From the NCBI GenBank assembly GCA_946811185.2, contig OX328108.1, forward strand, positions 40,628,357-40,692,356: DNA of 64,000 bases, written 5' to 3'. A model generated the notes under the pieces. It searched no databases. It saw only the letters and a program-made list of their open reading frames with translations, and had not been told where the DNA came from. The DNA comes from Hippopus hippopus (lineage: Eukaryota > Mollusca > Bivalvia > Cardiida > Cardiidae). The translations under genes were made by a program, and so were the position numbers. Below are positions 1 to 15,600 of the stretch, one piece after another. Every line of letters starts with the position of its first letter. Position 1 is the stretch's first letter.

Positions 1-553
1 ACGGTCAACTACGGCCATCTACGGTCATACCCCACTACGGTTAACTACGTAAGGTGTGACCACGGCTTACGGGTAATCGTTAAATTCTTTAATTAAACTG
101 CGGGTTATCCTAGGCGTAACTGATTTATTACTCCAAATGTCGTAATAGCGGAACAATTGCCCCACTGAAATAGTGAAAGGGTCATTTTGACGGACTATTC
201 ATATTCATTTCAATACCACTTAGATTTTGAAAACTAAGTTGAAAAAAATGTCTGGTTTTTAAACCCCGGTTCCTCCCCCATCCCCCTTTTTTTACCCAAC
301 AACATTTCTTTCTCGTGAAATATTTAAATATATTACTCAAAAGTAGGTAATTATCCTCCGTATTTTTTTTTTTTCGGTAACACCACAATAAACAGCTTTC
401 TCCCCCTTCCCCCCCCCCCCCCCCTGTGATTCCGTCATTTTGGACAATACTATTTTTCTTTATTTTTTTCTCATTGAAACAGTACCACGATTTTTCATGT
501 ACATGTAGATCACAGTAAAAGTGTGTCTTCAATGTTCTATCTTTTTATTTCAG

Positions 554-657
554 ATGTTAAAAGATGCTATCAGCGGTACCAGAACAATGGAAGTTGTAGG
601 ATTAATGCTCTCCTTGGTGTCTTCCCTGATATCCTTGTTTATATTCAGCTATTTCAG
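554..657 (+). CDS. GPCR exon: TM1
   Basis: The acceptor TATTTCAG ends at 553 and the donor GTAAAT starts at 658. It enters in phase 0 and leaves in phase 2, splitting the Arg codon that ends TM1, as in many class B receptors. It translates to a linker RTMEVVG and a hydrophobic helix ending FSYFR. Confidence 0.85.
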
Positions 658-3600
658 GTAAATTCACTGAGTAGAGGCACAGACAAGAGTAGTATTATTT
701 GGTTCAAAGAGTTATGCCGAGCCCCGGTAGCTCAGTCGGTAGCGTACAGGACTTGAGAACAGGGGGTCGCTGGTTCGATCCCCGGCTTCGCCAATCTCTT
801 TCCGAGGATTGATCATAGTCATTGCGATAAGATTCATTCCTCTCTCACCGCTAACCATTGTTTTGACGATGGTTATGTGGGAAAGTTATGGTTCACCTTT
901 TGAAAGTTAACAAGTTGTCTTTTAGTAAATATCTTCAGTAATAACAGAAATGTTATATGTCAAAGATGTTATTGTCTAAGTTGCACGACGACGCAAATGA
1001 CACGACGTCTACAGACGACGACGCCAGGGCTTCGACAACAGCTCAACGTTTTCGTCGAAAACAGCTGAGCTAAACTTGGACTTTGTATTGTTTTAGTTTA
1101 ATGAGTATTGTGTTTCTTTAATAAAATGTCCTGTTTTTCGAACAATATAACCATACGGGATCTTCGAATAACTGAGAATGCTTAGCAACACTCCAACGAC
1201 TTTCGAGGTTATTTTCATCAACCATTCTACATTCAATGTAATTCTTGTTTCAAGCCTACCTTTTTGATTGGATGTAATTTCTGTCTCCACAACTCTGATG
1301 ATTAGTAATCGAATTCATAATTGAGCCATGCTTCGTGAAAAGGGCGCTTAATGCACCTGCAAAAAGGATCGACCCATGTCAACCTGCGAACTCCGAGTCG
1401 AAAAATTTTGCTTTTTATAAAATTTTTCTGCTTGTCTAAGTACCATTCTACCTCAGGATTCAGCAGGTTGTAAAACAAAATGTATTTTATGGATCCTTGA
1501 TTATTTGATGGCTTGCTTGGTATATTGTATCACGAAGATGTATATGCCCCCTTTTTGCGAGACCATAGATCAATTGTGGCAGTATTTACAAGTGTAGGTA
1601 CCTTGTAAATACTGCTACAAGACGGAACCTTATGGTTACTTACAGAAGTCTCAGATGTCACAGAACTCGAATACACAGAAACCTGTTTGTTTCCATAATA
1701 GTCCAAGTGTCTATACGTATAATTGTGTATGTGGACCAGTTTGTGGCTCGAATCCAGGGTGGAGAAATTGCTGGGTCACCACGTGGTATGAGTGGTGCTA
1801 TCTATGACACGGTAGGTAAAGTTAAGGATAGGGCACCCTAATGGGAATCGTGTAACATCGCCTTTCATCGCCGAAAAACGTACGGATTCGGCTAAGACTC
1901 GGATATTCCGTAATCGATTGGCCGATAGACTCTGGTTCCCCGCATCGATCACCGATTGCCCGAGTCTTAGCTGAATCCGTACGATTTTCGGCGATGAAAG
2001 GCGATGTTACACGAATCCCATTAGGGTGCCCTGTCCTTAAGGTACTATTTGTTTTAACATATCTATGAACCACATTGATAACTTTCTTTCCGGTGTAATA
2101 AAGCTATTACCATTTTTTTATTCCACCCGTTTGAAATATGCGTTAACAGTATTACATGTATGTATTGTAATAGACTGCCTCTAAACTTCTTATTTCTGTC
2201 AAATTACCGGTCAAAAACGATCATGGAAAAAACCCTTAACTATTTATCGTACAATGCCGACTTGCAACGACCATGGGAAAGAAGCCTTTTGAAAACATTG
2301 TGGGAAAAGGAGAAAATGCTGGCAGCCAGCATTTTCTCCTTTTCCCACAATGTTTTCTACCACGTCCAAGAAAAATTGCACCATTTGAGCCACATTTAAA
2401 TTGTCATCTGCCAATGCTTTCAAGTTGAACAAAGCTAAAATTTTGTTGTCTGGTAAAGGGTTAATTGATTGTAGCATATAAACTTCTCTAGTAAAATATA
2501 ATCAACACACAGCTGTTTTCCGTCCCGTGGGTCTACAAAGACTTTGGTGATACACGCGAATTTGTCTTTTTTTTTTTTATAGATTTATAATTACCTGGTA
2601 TTTCCTTTTCACACGATCTTTTTTTTTAATTTACTTTCAAAGACAGTAACCAAATGTTTGAGCCATATTTAATTTGTTGTTTGCAAAACCTATGAACATG
2701 GACGGGGCTAATATTTATTCATCTTGGATTGAGCTATAGGCCCAATAGCGGCCAAAAAGAATATGCAAGTGTTAAAATGAATTCAGATTTAAATCATATC
2801 ATTTAAAAGTATGCAAAATGTTGTGTAATCTCATACTGTGTGGTCAGTCCAAGTGTTAGCCGCTGGCAGAAAAATGAATTTTAAAATCAGGCAAAAAGTA
2901 AACAAGTAAGAGTTATCTGGCAACTTTTAATCTAGTTTTAAATCAATCTCTCTACCAGTGGCTAACACTGGGACCGACCGTACAATAGCAGGTTGTCATT
3001 TTCACAAGAATTTCCATGCTTTTAAATGGTATGATATAAATTTAAATGCATTTAAAGACCCGCTTTGTTTACTTTTTGCATCTACTGTTACTTTAAGTAT
3101 GGTCTTGTATTTTATAAGCCCGGCCGGGAAGCTCAGTGGTTAGCGTATCTGACTCGTGACCTGGAGGTTGTGGGTTCGATACCCGGTTACGGCGAACTTT
3201 CTTTCCGGCGATTTTTTGCCTCTCACCTCTGATGCATGTGAGAAAAGTAGTCAGTGGCTTTGGAAAGAAAGTTGTGTCAGTGCTGGTGTGAGAAAGCCAG
3301 GAAACACATGGGTGCATCACTGACCGCAATGATATGACCTGAGCTGTTAAAATGGCGTTAAACTCAAACACAAACCAAAAACCAAATTGTACTTTATATT
3401 TCAGCCAATTCTATGTGAGATCCTCTATATTCTACTAGAGTACAGCAAATCAGTCCAGTTTATGTGGATGTTGATTGAAGGCCTATATCTTCATAACCAG
3501 ATTGCAGTGTCTGTATTCTCAAAAAGACCTAATTATGTCATCTTTTATATCATCGGATGGTGTAAGTCTACTCTTTACCTACACTGGAAAAAATGTGAAA

Positions 3601-6600
3601 TTTTTACTTGTGCTTTATTTTAATTTTTGTTATGTTAAACTTTTGACATCAACGATAACAATAGTGAAAGTCTACTCTTTATATATGCTTTGTGAAAAGG
3701 GGACTAAATACAACTGCAAAAGTATCGATCCAGGTCAGCCTGCGCAGTCCGCGCAGGCTGACCTGGGTCGAAAGGTTTGCTATATAGGTCAATTTTCTGC
3801 AGCTCAAAGGACCAGCCTACCTTATGATTTAGTTGTTTGCTGGACAAAATTGGTTTTATGGATCCATAATTATTTGTTGACTTGCTAAGTATAATGAGTC
3901 ACGGAGATCCATTAAACCATCAACCAGAGAATGGCGAACTGCGCAGGCTGACCTGGGTCGATACCTTTTGCAGATTCATTAAGCCCCCTTTTCACAGAGT
4001 ATAGATCATATGTGTTAAGCAGTCAAAAGTCATTGACAGCATATATTTTTTGTTGACATACTTAACACAAAATCTGTCTTTTCTTGGCACGCCTTCTCAT
4101 GAAATATTCAACTAATTGCTTTAACAGTGCGTGTCCTTCTAAGGTTTCTTTAGAGCGATGAAATTGTTTGGAAGGCATCGATTTTACATTTCCTTTTAAC
4201 GCTTAAAAATACATGTTTACAGCCAGAGAAAGAAGGAAAAAAAGAAATAAAACGCTGTTGAAACTTTACAGTGTGTAGAATGGTTCAGATATTGGTCAGG
4301 TATGTAAACATAGATAAATAATCGATAAGTATGGTAAACGGGACGAAGAAACTCAATGGATTTGTCTTTGATTTTAAACCGGAAACAACAACAGTGCTTG
4401 CTTTGATGGCCCCCAGAGATTGAAATGCATTTTCTATCGGTCGTGATCCTTGCCATCGTGCAACTGTCAGGGGCAGTATTTGGCATGAAGATACAAGAAT
4501 AATTATTCTTTCATAAAATAAAGATAAAATAGGTTTTAAAACTGGCTGAAAACTAGTAAAGATGTACCTTTAATATTTTATTCCCTTACATTTTGACCGA
4601 ACGCTCCTGTGTATTTACGACCCTAATTAAAGAAGGCTTCCAAAACCTTGGTGGAAAACATTTGTCTTTAAAAGGGTTGAAAGCAACATGGAGAAAACGA
4701 AAAAATGCGAGTTTACAGCAGTTCCTCCTTTGACATTGTTTTGATAAGCTTTCTTGCTCAGAAGCGCTAAAACGCGGGGTTAACTGGTAAAGGTTAAAAT
4801 TCCCACTACTTGATGTTACCAACGCTTTGTTTGCATGTAACAGAACTTGCATTTAAATAGAGAGTCCTGTCTTGAGAGCCTGCTTTTTTTGGTTCCATGT
4901 TTTGGCGTCATAAGACAAGTTTGATTCAATAAATGGGCTGTGCTCTGGGAAAAGGGGTTTTTAATGAATCTCCGTGATGCATCATACCAAGCATGTAACC
5001 ATATAATTATGGATCCATAAAATCCGTGTCGTATAAAAACCAACTGAATCACGATGTAAAATGGTCCTTTGATATGCAGAAAATTAATCTATAGCAAAAA
5101 GTTTCGGCCCATGTCAGCCTGCGCGGACTGCGCAGGCTGGCATGGGTTGATACTTTTTGCAGATGCATCAAGCTTCCTTTTCACAGAGCATGACTCAAAT
5201 ATTTGATTACTTAGAATTTATACGTAGAAATCTATCTGTTTGTCAAGTATGGGGGGATATAAATAGCATTTCGTATTTACTCGGACAATACGAGTAACCT
5301 ACTTTGAGCAATCTAATTCTTTCCAATCTAAATTGAGTCTCTTTTGAAGAAGTAACGTTATTTGCTGTGTATCGCTAGTATAAATCGTTGACGAGACAAG
5401 ACAGCGAAACGACACCGAGTAAATCCGATTACTTCTTTCTCTAGTGGGTGTAACACCACTGTTATTTTGCCATATTAAAAATAGAGTGGAAAAGAACGTC
5501 TTTGAAGCTTCACAGAACGTTTAATGGCAAACCTTTGGCTTCTTCGTCTGTTGCTCCCAAAAGTAGATCTATAGTCCTTAAGAAAATGCGAAAAGCAACA
5601 TAACAGTCGATTGAGTTGTTCGCTAAATCCCAACCAACACAGGCACCATAGAATTTGTCCTCGCAGGAACACCTGCTCACGGCCATGACCCTAGTTTTTT
5701 TTATTCCTCCAGTGACTCAAAATAGTCCAGTCTATGTACAATAAAAACACATCTAACTGGTCCCCCACTGCCCAAATTTGAAGCAGTTGTAAATTATATA
5801 CCACCAAGCCCTCCCATCTCTATGAAACAATGAAGCAAAAGTGCTGCTGCAAAATTTCAAATGGGACTACTTTTGATACTACGACCCAGAAGCAATCCCA
5901 CAGTGGTGCGACACCAGTAGGTTAGTCTGCACATTAGTCTGCAAGCGTTTTAGTCATAAAGATCTGTTTTCACTCCGAAATACTCTTTCAGGCACTTTGT
6001 ATTTCTTCACACACTGTAAAAGTGTTGTGTCCTTGTCATCCGCTGCGATATAACTGAAATAATGTTGAAAACGGCGTTAAACACCATACGATCAATCAAC
6101 CAGTCCTTGTCACAATTTCGGTAACAACTGTATCGGTTAATCCTCTTTTTATATTCTATGCTCAATCTGTATCATAATAAGTTGTAGAGTTGCCATGTTC
6201 TTGCAGTACCTCCTGTGTTCTAATTAAGCTATACTCTGTGAAAAGGGGGCTGAGTGCATCTTCAAAAAGTATCGACCCAGGTCAGACTGCACAGGCTCAC
6301 CTGAGCCGATACTTTTTGTTATTGGTCAATCTTCTGCGTGTCAAAGGACAAGTTTGCCTCATGATTCAGTCGTTTGTTAGACAAAATTGATCTTATGGAT
6401 CCATCATCATAATGATGACTTGCTTGGTATCAAATAATCATGCATCACGGAGATGCATTAAGCCCCCTATTTGCCAGAACATGGTTCACACATGAATGAA
6501 AGCAAAGCTTTCTTGAATGTACTTGTGTACATGGTCAGGAGCAATCTACATGTAACATTGTTATTCATAGAATATGTATACAGGATTACGACCACACAAT

Positions 6601-9600
6601 ACAAAGTACGAGGTTCAATTATTCAGTCCTATTTCTGTCTATTTGACAAATTTGTTTAGTACTGATTGTAGAATATTGTCGTTCACTGTCTTAGAAAAAT
6701 GCTAAAAGCGTTATTCTCTCTTTAAAAATAACTCCTTACCAAACGACGAAATTTTAGACTTGTTCTTAATTGAAAGATTTTGCAGACAAAGCAATTGTGA
6801 CTCAAAAATAGAAATCGCTGTTGGAAGGGTAGAAACCATTGTTGGAAAAGAAGAAAATGCTTGGGGTCGTTGAAACTCAGGTTTGTGTAGTTGAAGGGTT
6901 CAAAAAAGCGATTATATAGGCATGTCCATACAACGTATTTGCAGGCAGTAAAATTTTAATGAATGTGGCTGTCGTGATGGAATTTGTCTTTAACCAAACA
7001 ATTTTGAGTCTCATAGAACTTAAGAAAGACGGCTATTGAAAGCATTTTGTTAATGCTTATCCCGCTAAATAAGTCAAATAAAACTTTCAAGCCGATAATA
7101 AGAACCCCAATAATGTTATTTCAAACCTATTTTTGGAGGAAAAATATTTCCTTATCAATAATACAATAAACTTTATTAGGTAATACGAGGCCACCGGCCC
7201 ATAATACAATACATACAATACAAACATTCACAAATATAAATCTCTCGTTATTTATTTAAAAAAAAAAAGCTTTTTATGGCAGAACCAGAAAAACTTTTTA
7301 TGGCAGAACCACAAAAACTTTTTTATGGCAGAACCATATCGGACTGTGTAGATCCAAGATCAGACTGCACGTTCTGTGCAGTCTGATCCTGATCTACACT
7401 GTCCGCAAAAGGTCAGTGAATCGCGCTTAGCTGCCTAACGGTTAAAAGGAGAAAATGCTGGAAACCAGTATTTTTCCCTTAACCCACAATGCTTTCTGCT
7501 CAAGAAGATTACGGAGAAAAATCCTATCACTTTAGCCATATTTGATTTGTCAGCTGCAAATGGCTTCAAATAATGACTAGTCTAATATGTAGCGTGTGGG
7601 AAAGGGTCGGGGGAGGGGTGAAAATACTGGTAGACAATTAACTTAAGTATTGGAAGTAACTTGTTTGATTAAAGGTAACTTTAGTCAGAATGCTGTTTGA
7701 CATACATCTTGAATTAGTTAATAGAAAATATTATTAAGTGAGCCATGCTGTTACAAAAGGGGCCTTAATGCATCTCCGGGATGCATTAAGCAAGTCATCA
7801 CATAATAATGGTGATGACTTGAAATCCATTTTGTTTAACAAGCGACTAAAATATAAGTAGAATGGTCCTTGGATATGCAGAATATTGGCCTATATCAAAA
7901 AGTTTCAATCCATGTCAGCCTGCGCGGGCTGCGCAGGCTGACAAGGGTTGATACTTTTTGTAGAAGCATTAAACCCCCTTTTTGACAGAGCATGGCTCAA
8001 GTACGTGTAAAGTTAACCTTTTATCTCTTGCAATGTAATTACTAGACATGACTATTAAAACATTGCTGTGGAGTGAGTCACGTGGTAAATGAGCAAGGCA
8101 CTACAGAGCCCTAGTCCAGAACAGGCGCCATCAGAAAAAAAAAAACATGAATAGAGGAGTTGTCAACGTGATATATCTGAAACACTGTTGAAATTGCTCT
8201 AAAACATCATTTGAACGAAACAGACTGACGAAGATATTTAAGGATCTTGTTTAATTTCGTATTTTAAATGTCATTGTTCGTGTCTCCACAGGTTCTCCTA
8301 TACCTGTAACGTTAGCCTGGGCAATAGCGATGACCCACTCTCAGCTTAAATCGAAGTAAGTTTCTCAGCTTAAGGATAGGGCACCCTAATGGGATTCGTG
8401 TAACATCGCCTTTTATCGCCGAAAAAAATGTGCGGATTAGGCTAAGACTCGGGTAATCCGTAATCGATCGGCCGATAGACGCTGGTTCCCCGCATCGATT
8501 ACGGATTACCCGAGTCTTTGCCGAATCCGTACGATTTTGGCGATGAAAGGCGATGTTACACGAATGTTACATGAATCCCATTAGGGTGCCCTATCCTTAA
8601 ATCAAAATAGGTCATCTGTTATCTATCTCTCTCTCTCTCTCTCTCTCTCTAATTGTAAAGTTGCAGTTATTGTCTATTGACAATTCTATTTGAAAGCGGT
8701 AAAAATATAACAGACACTGGTGGGTGCCAAGTTTTCTTTTACCGAATGGCGGAAGAATGATGTGACGTAACTAAATCCGGAACCAAGGAGGAAATAATTC
8801 CCATACGAAAATTACGTCATCATACCACATTTGGGACGGTATTTGACACTGTTTACTGTCTCTTTCCCCGTTTTTTAAGCCGAAAATTCGTGGTTATTGC
8901 AACACGCGAAAAGGAACATACGGCCATTTGCGTGAAGTGTCGTCTCGGATCAGCCTGCGCACTCCGCGCAGGCTAATCCGAGACGGCACTTTACGACTAC
9001 ATTACATTTTGTGCTACCGTAGACTTGCGCAAAACAGAAAATTACATAAAAACGGAAAGTGTAGATTCGGATTAGCCTGCGCGGACTGCGCAGGCTGATC
9101 CGGGACGACACTTTACGCAAATGTCCGAATGTCCCTTTTCGCGTGTTGCAGGCCATACTATCTAGAGATTTATCTGAATGTGGATATTAGCAAAATAGTT
9201 CTGTCTGATGTCCGCAGTCAGTGCTTGAGCTACGTAATTTACATTGTTCCCTATTTTATTAGGTGTTAATAAAATAGCAGACTTTTTTTTTTGTAACAAA
9301 TAAACTGTTCTGATGATTGAGTCAATCAGTGATTCAGTTCTTCACCTGGGTACCTTTTCCTAAACTGCGTAGATTTACGCAAACTTTTTGGGATTTAATA
9401 TACACACGTACGATCCCTGCATTACCCAAAGATATGAACTGACGTAAAGTTGTGCAATTAATCACTCGAATCGTGAAGTTATGCTGTTCAATGAAACTTG
9501 TTTCCAGACTTGATGCTTGCTTCCAAAAACTGCGTACGCAAATTTCGTGCGTTCGCAGTTTAGTAAAAGGTATTACTCGAGCAAATTGACATGAAATAAA

Positions 9601-12600
9601 TGACCTCTATTACCATATATTACACGGTTGAATTACTGCCCAAACTTTGCTTCGGCTATTGTCGCCGTCTGAATACGGAACTATGAACGACTTTCACTCT
9701 TAATTTAGCTAAAAGATTTATCGTGTCTTTAAAGAATACTAAAGATACCACAAATTAACATGAATTTGTTAGTTTAAATTGGTAATACGTGGCGGATGAC
9801 ATTGATTTAAGATGCATTTTCTGTGCAGTCTCATCTTGATCCATGTCATCCTGAAAAAAAACTTCTTATTTTGACTATGGCACTAGAAAGATCAAATCCC
9901 GACATTTTACCGTAAATAGAATTTCCGTACCGTCCCATGCGCTAAGATTAAAATATTCATTCTCTAATTGTTCATTGCATAGAGGTCCATTTCAGGTCAA
10001 TCTGTTCGAGTAATATCAAGGAATCCAAGTGTTAGCTGTTTATCCGGTTTTTTGTGTGTTTTGTTTCAGATGTTGGATACCATATTATTCTATAAAGTTA
10101 ATTTGGATCATCGAAAGTCCTCGTATAGCGGTCATAATAGTAAGTCTTTATAAATGAGCTGTTCTCTGGCAAAAGTGGGCTTAATGCATCTGCAAAAAGT
10201 ATTAACCAGGCCAGCCTGCGCAATCCGCACAGGCTGTACTTGGTCGAAACTTTTTGTCATCGGTCAATTTTCTGAATTTCGAAGGACCAGCTTACCTCAT
10301 AACTCAGTCGGTTGAAATACAAAATGAATTTCATGGATCCATATTTATTTGACGACTTGCTTGGTACAGAACATCACGGAGATGCATTAAGACCTCATTT
10401 GCCAGAGCGCGGCTCAAATTTAAATTATTTTATTCAAATAAAATACTAGGAAAATATTTAAATGCTGACTGTATGTAAGACCGTTTGGAACTGTCAGCAT
10501 TTAACAAGTTACCCCAGTTTCCTTGAATGGAAGCATAGGACTACAAAAAAAAAAACGTTACTAGACAAAATTCAGCTATAGTATGTTTCCTTACTGTTTT
10601 ACTATTTTACGCTCCTGTCATAATATTCCAAACATTTATTTAGAAATTTTCATTTCTTTCCAAGAACCAGTTTATCTTTCTTTTGGAGGTTTTTTTTTTA
10701 TCGTCTTTGGAGACTTTAGCTAAGTTTGAATCTTTTTAAAGAGCATGCCGTGATCCCATTGAATGCTACAACCCCCCCCCCCCCCCCATATCTTCAGCTG
10801 TTTCTAATCAGTTTCTTACCCAGGTATATTTCTTTCGCAATCTGTAAACTAAAATATTCTTACTCTCAAAATCTCGTTGAATTATGTCTTTGTAGTTCAG
10901 TCGTGTTTTCCCCCTTTCGATTGATTTAACTGATTTAAGTACAATATAACCATATTAAGTATTATTAGCGTAATGCTAGACATAGGCTCAGATTTTGATC
11001 ACCGATCACTACGCCAAGCAGGGCAGAGAACAAACCCATCATCAGATTTAGCAGAGACAAGAAACTCTATTACATCAGAGTAGACTTTTGATCTATATAA
11101 AAACAGTACAATCCTAAACTTGGACACTACACCTGGTTATGAAAATATGCTAGCCTTTGGAAATTAACAACTAAGTTATGTTCCTGCAGGCTGGATAGAA
11201 ACCTTTTTGCCATTTAAATTTTTCTGCATGTCCAAGGACTATACTACCTATTAATCTAGTAGGTTGTTGGACTTTTTTTTTTTAATGGATCCATATTTAT
11301 ATGACAAATTCCTTTAGACAATGCACTAAAGCCCCATTTCCCAGAACACGGTTCATTTCTATTTAAAAAATCGTGAATTTTCTATTTCAGATCAATCTTC
11401 TATTTTTGTTAAATATAATTCGAGTTTTGGTATTGAAGTTACAAGACAGTCATCATAATGAAGCTCAAATAGTCAAAGTCAGGTAAGACATATATAATCT
11501 GATAAGAACTGGCTTGTAAGATATAAAGGATAATCAACTGGTTGTGTGTGATGTTCAAAATCTGTTACTAGAATTGGGTGTGATGCGGTTGAAAAAACGA
11601 GTCCGAAGGAGGAGTTTTTTTAACCGCACCAAACCCCACTCGAGTGACAGATTTTTAATCTCATACTCAACCAGTTGATTATCCTATTTATTATATATCT
11701 AATTCAACCTTTTTACTCTAATAATTATCAAGAATGGTATAACATGAGCAATATAGGAAAAAAGTAGTTCCGGCAAACATTCTAAAACTATATCGTCACT
11801 AGTGATGATACCATATTTATCATCACTTGTAGTGTTATTCACTGTGAAATCCCAGTAATTCACTGATAAGAATATAATAAAGAACTAGTTACGATATAGT
11901 TTTAGAATGTTTGCTGGAACTACTTTTTTCCTATATTGCTCATGTTTTACCATTCTTGGTAATTATTATAAATTTAAAAAAAAGGGTGAATTAGGAATAC
12001 AATAAATAGGATATTCAACTGGTTGTGTGTGATGTTAAAAACCTGTCACTTGAATCGAGTTTGATGCAGTTAAAAAACTCGTCCTTCGGACTCGTTTTTT
12101 TAACCGCATCACACCCCATTCTCGTGACAGATTTTTAATATCACACACAATCAGTTGATTATCCTCTATCTTTTGAGGTAGTCTAATGGACAGTTTAATA
12201 TTCAACTCTTTCGCTGCCAACTATACTGATTCGATCTTTCTCTAGGTATTTAAGTATCTTTTCATTTCAGTTGTTTTTCGTCAAAGACTAGCATCAGGCA
12301 GCGGACGGTGTGGATCCAAGATCAGACTGCACGTTTTTGTGCAGTCTGATCTTGATCTACGCCGTCCGCAAAAGCTATCCAAGGCGACATTGAAAGAGTT
12401 AAACTCTTGGAGAGAGTATTAAAAGTTTATTTTAAAAGACAGTGTCGGATTCTTTTTGTCACATAATTACATCACACTACTTGTAATAATGATATGCGAA
12501 AATATACATGCGCATGTTGAAATTTCTATGGATGAATTGACTCACTTCTTTGACAGGATTCCCTTTCGGTTAAAAAATTATGTCTATCATTAGATATTGT

Positions 12601-15600
12601 TTAGATAGTGAGCAGTGGTTTTCGAAAAAAAAAAACTAAAGGAGTAGGTTAGTTAGTTTAGTAGGTAACTTTTTTTTGCAACTAACTATTTGGATGGATG
12701 TTACTATGTTAAGTGTTAAAGTACATTAAATTGTATGGATGCATTAAAAGACGTGATACAGAATTTTTTAGTGAGAACGTAACTTTTGGTCGGTTCTCAT
12801 TCTAAATCCTGATGTTTAACATGGTATGAACTAAGGTGAAGTACTTTAATCCATAAGCGTATGTAATCTAAAAGGATGGACAACAGCGGCATCATGTAAA
12901 CGGAGCCCGAGTAAGTGCATATACGTTTCATCATATTTTTTTGGTTTTAAGGAATATATCACTCAAACTAACCCGAAAGTATCTGCCAATGATCGCTCAA
13001 CTCAAAGAGTTGTCTGCAGGAGGAAACAAGAGAACGTTTGCGCCGGCGTCTTTTACAGAAGAGAGATCAAAGCGGCGCTTTTCTGTGCTGTAGTTGGATA
13101 TTGTCGTGGGGATGCATCTACATCCGCCCTCAGAAAGTTTCAAGTTTGCCATCTAGTCTCATAGCTCCCAAAATGCCCGTTACTCCTCTTCATCTATTAT
13201 TCTAATGACATTCAAACAACAACAAATATATCAAACAACTATTTTTCAGGAAAGCGATAAAAGCTGCGCTGTTTCTATTGCCACTGTTGGGCATAACCAA
13301 CTTTGTTGTAATGATAGATCCGCCTTCAGACAGCGTCAAATTTGCCATCTGGTCCTATAGTTCCCATTTTCTGGTCTCCTTTCAAGGGTTTATCATATCG
13401 TTACTCTACTGTTTCCTGAATGGTGAGGTAAGTCATATTACTGTATACAATCTGGCTGACATATTCGATTTAATGGCATGTCTGATTTCCATTGGGTCAT
13501 CTGAAAATTCTGAGTTTCAAGTTTCGGCAATTATAGCTTAAACAAGCAGAGAAATTATCTCAAAATTCGTTCATTCAACTTTTCTTTTTCTTTCGGGATA
13601 CTAATAAGCATACTTGTGTAAATACCCGTCATAGGCAAATCCCTAACCTTTCTACGCAATGGAAAGAACTAAAAAAGTGCGATCTAAGCTTATAATGTAG
13701 ATATTATTCAATTGTTTCATTATTTTTTTCTGTCGATTTCAAGAGATTGAAAGTGTGGCTCTCGACACCTGTCAAAAAGAGCTACAGCTGTTTCCCGAGG
13801 GAGAAATCTCAAAGATCCCCTTTTCTATCGGGCACATTTAGATTTTCAACCAATTCATAACTATGTCCTTCAATCTGACGTAACGGCATAGATGAAGGGA
13901 AAAGAATGTCTAATTGTCTTGTTAGAGATGTTTGGTTGACAGATTTTGATGTTTTGTGGACAGGAACTAATTCTGTTACAAAAAATATATGTTGCAGACG
14001 GCACTGAAATACAAAATCAATAATAGAATAAAGCTTTTTTTGTTCCCTTAGACTTAGAGTGCCTGTCACAATTATCGCAATTACCAGTGCTTTAGTGGAT
14101 AGTGTAGATCAAAATCAGACTACGTTCTGTGCAGTCTGATCTTGGATCTTGTTTACCATCTAAATTCTCTGCTATTGTGTGAGGTGTCCTGACCATATTT
14201 TCAGTCTTGAAATTTGCAGTAGTTGGGTCTAATTTCGGATCACAGACTAAGGGATCCATCTTTCTCTATAAAGCATCTTACGGTAAAGTCTTTATAGTGC
14301 TTACGAACTGATTTATATTTTTATATCGAGCCCGAATCTTCCGCCTGGTGTATGAATTAATTTGCCTTTTTTTGCGGTGGGGATACAAATATAGTTATAC
14401 TGCACATGAAGAGGATTTCGGCAAAACTTAACAACCGGAGCATGAGTCGATGTAGACCAAGATTAGACTGTACTTTCTGTGTTGCCTAAACGTAACTTCT
14501 AATGTAGATATATTGGATAACCTTTGATAAATAAATTATCTAAACTGGAACGCATCATGCCTTTTTCAAACGATGTACATGTAATGCCTTTTGTAGCCTT
14601 TTACTAGACAATTCCTGATTAAAAAAAACTTTGGAAATAGCCTGTTGAAAACCTTGTGGGAAAAGGAGAAAATGCTGGTTACCAGCATTTTCTCCTTTTC
14701 CCACAAGGCTTTCTACATTTTCACAAATAATTACCATCATTTCAATTAAATGCTATATGTCGTCTGCAAATGCTTTTAATTTGGACCAGTCTAAGATTTT
14801 GTCGTTTCGAAAAGAGTTTTACGAAAATATCTTGTGTACGTTTGCCAAAGATTCCCTGAAATCAAAATATGAGGTTAAAGTATCAGACCTAGATATCTTT
14901 TGCTTGAGAGGGAATCCTAAAGGGTTTGAAATGAAAACTTACTTGTATATATCCATGCGATATTTTGTAAGGCCTTCGGGCCAAAAAACCTTAAAACTGT
15001 AATTTAAGGATAGGGCACCCTAATGCGGATTCCTGTAATATCGTCTTTCATCGCCGAAAAACGTACGGATTCGGCTTAGACTCGGGTAATCCGTAATCGA
15101 TCGGTTCCCCGCATCGATTACGGATTACCTGAGTTTTAGTCGAATCCATACGATGAAAGGCGATGTTACACGAATCCCATTAGGGTGCCCTATCCTTAAC
15201 CCAGTATTTGTGTTCACAAGTAAGTATTACTTAATAGGTGCTTATCAAAACAGAAAATGGCGTAATTTTTCAATGCCTGTTATTTATGTAATTTTTCATT
15301 GCCTGTTATTGATATATTTTCCATGCTTTTTATCGATACATTTTCTATGCTGACCAGGTACAGGATACAATCAAACGACATTTTTGTACGTCCACACCAA
15401 ATTTGTATGAACATTCTCGTACTTCTATACGAGTGTATCCGCCCGATCGAAACAAAACTTGTCTCGTAAGTCCTCGTATATACATGTGATGAATGGCTTT
15501 GAAAAGTTCCAGTACAGAAATGGCAATGTCATGTTAGTAAGCTATATCAGGGCAATTTGCGTTCATGTTTTGTCTTTTTTTTTAATCATGCAGGTACATT

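Noticed and set aside
719..793. tRNA gene candidates (also 3119, 26273, 30076-, 33335-, 48564-)
   Set aside because: Box A and B are present, but each is the head of a SINE with a shared body and tail; cloverleaf arms are imperfect.
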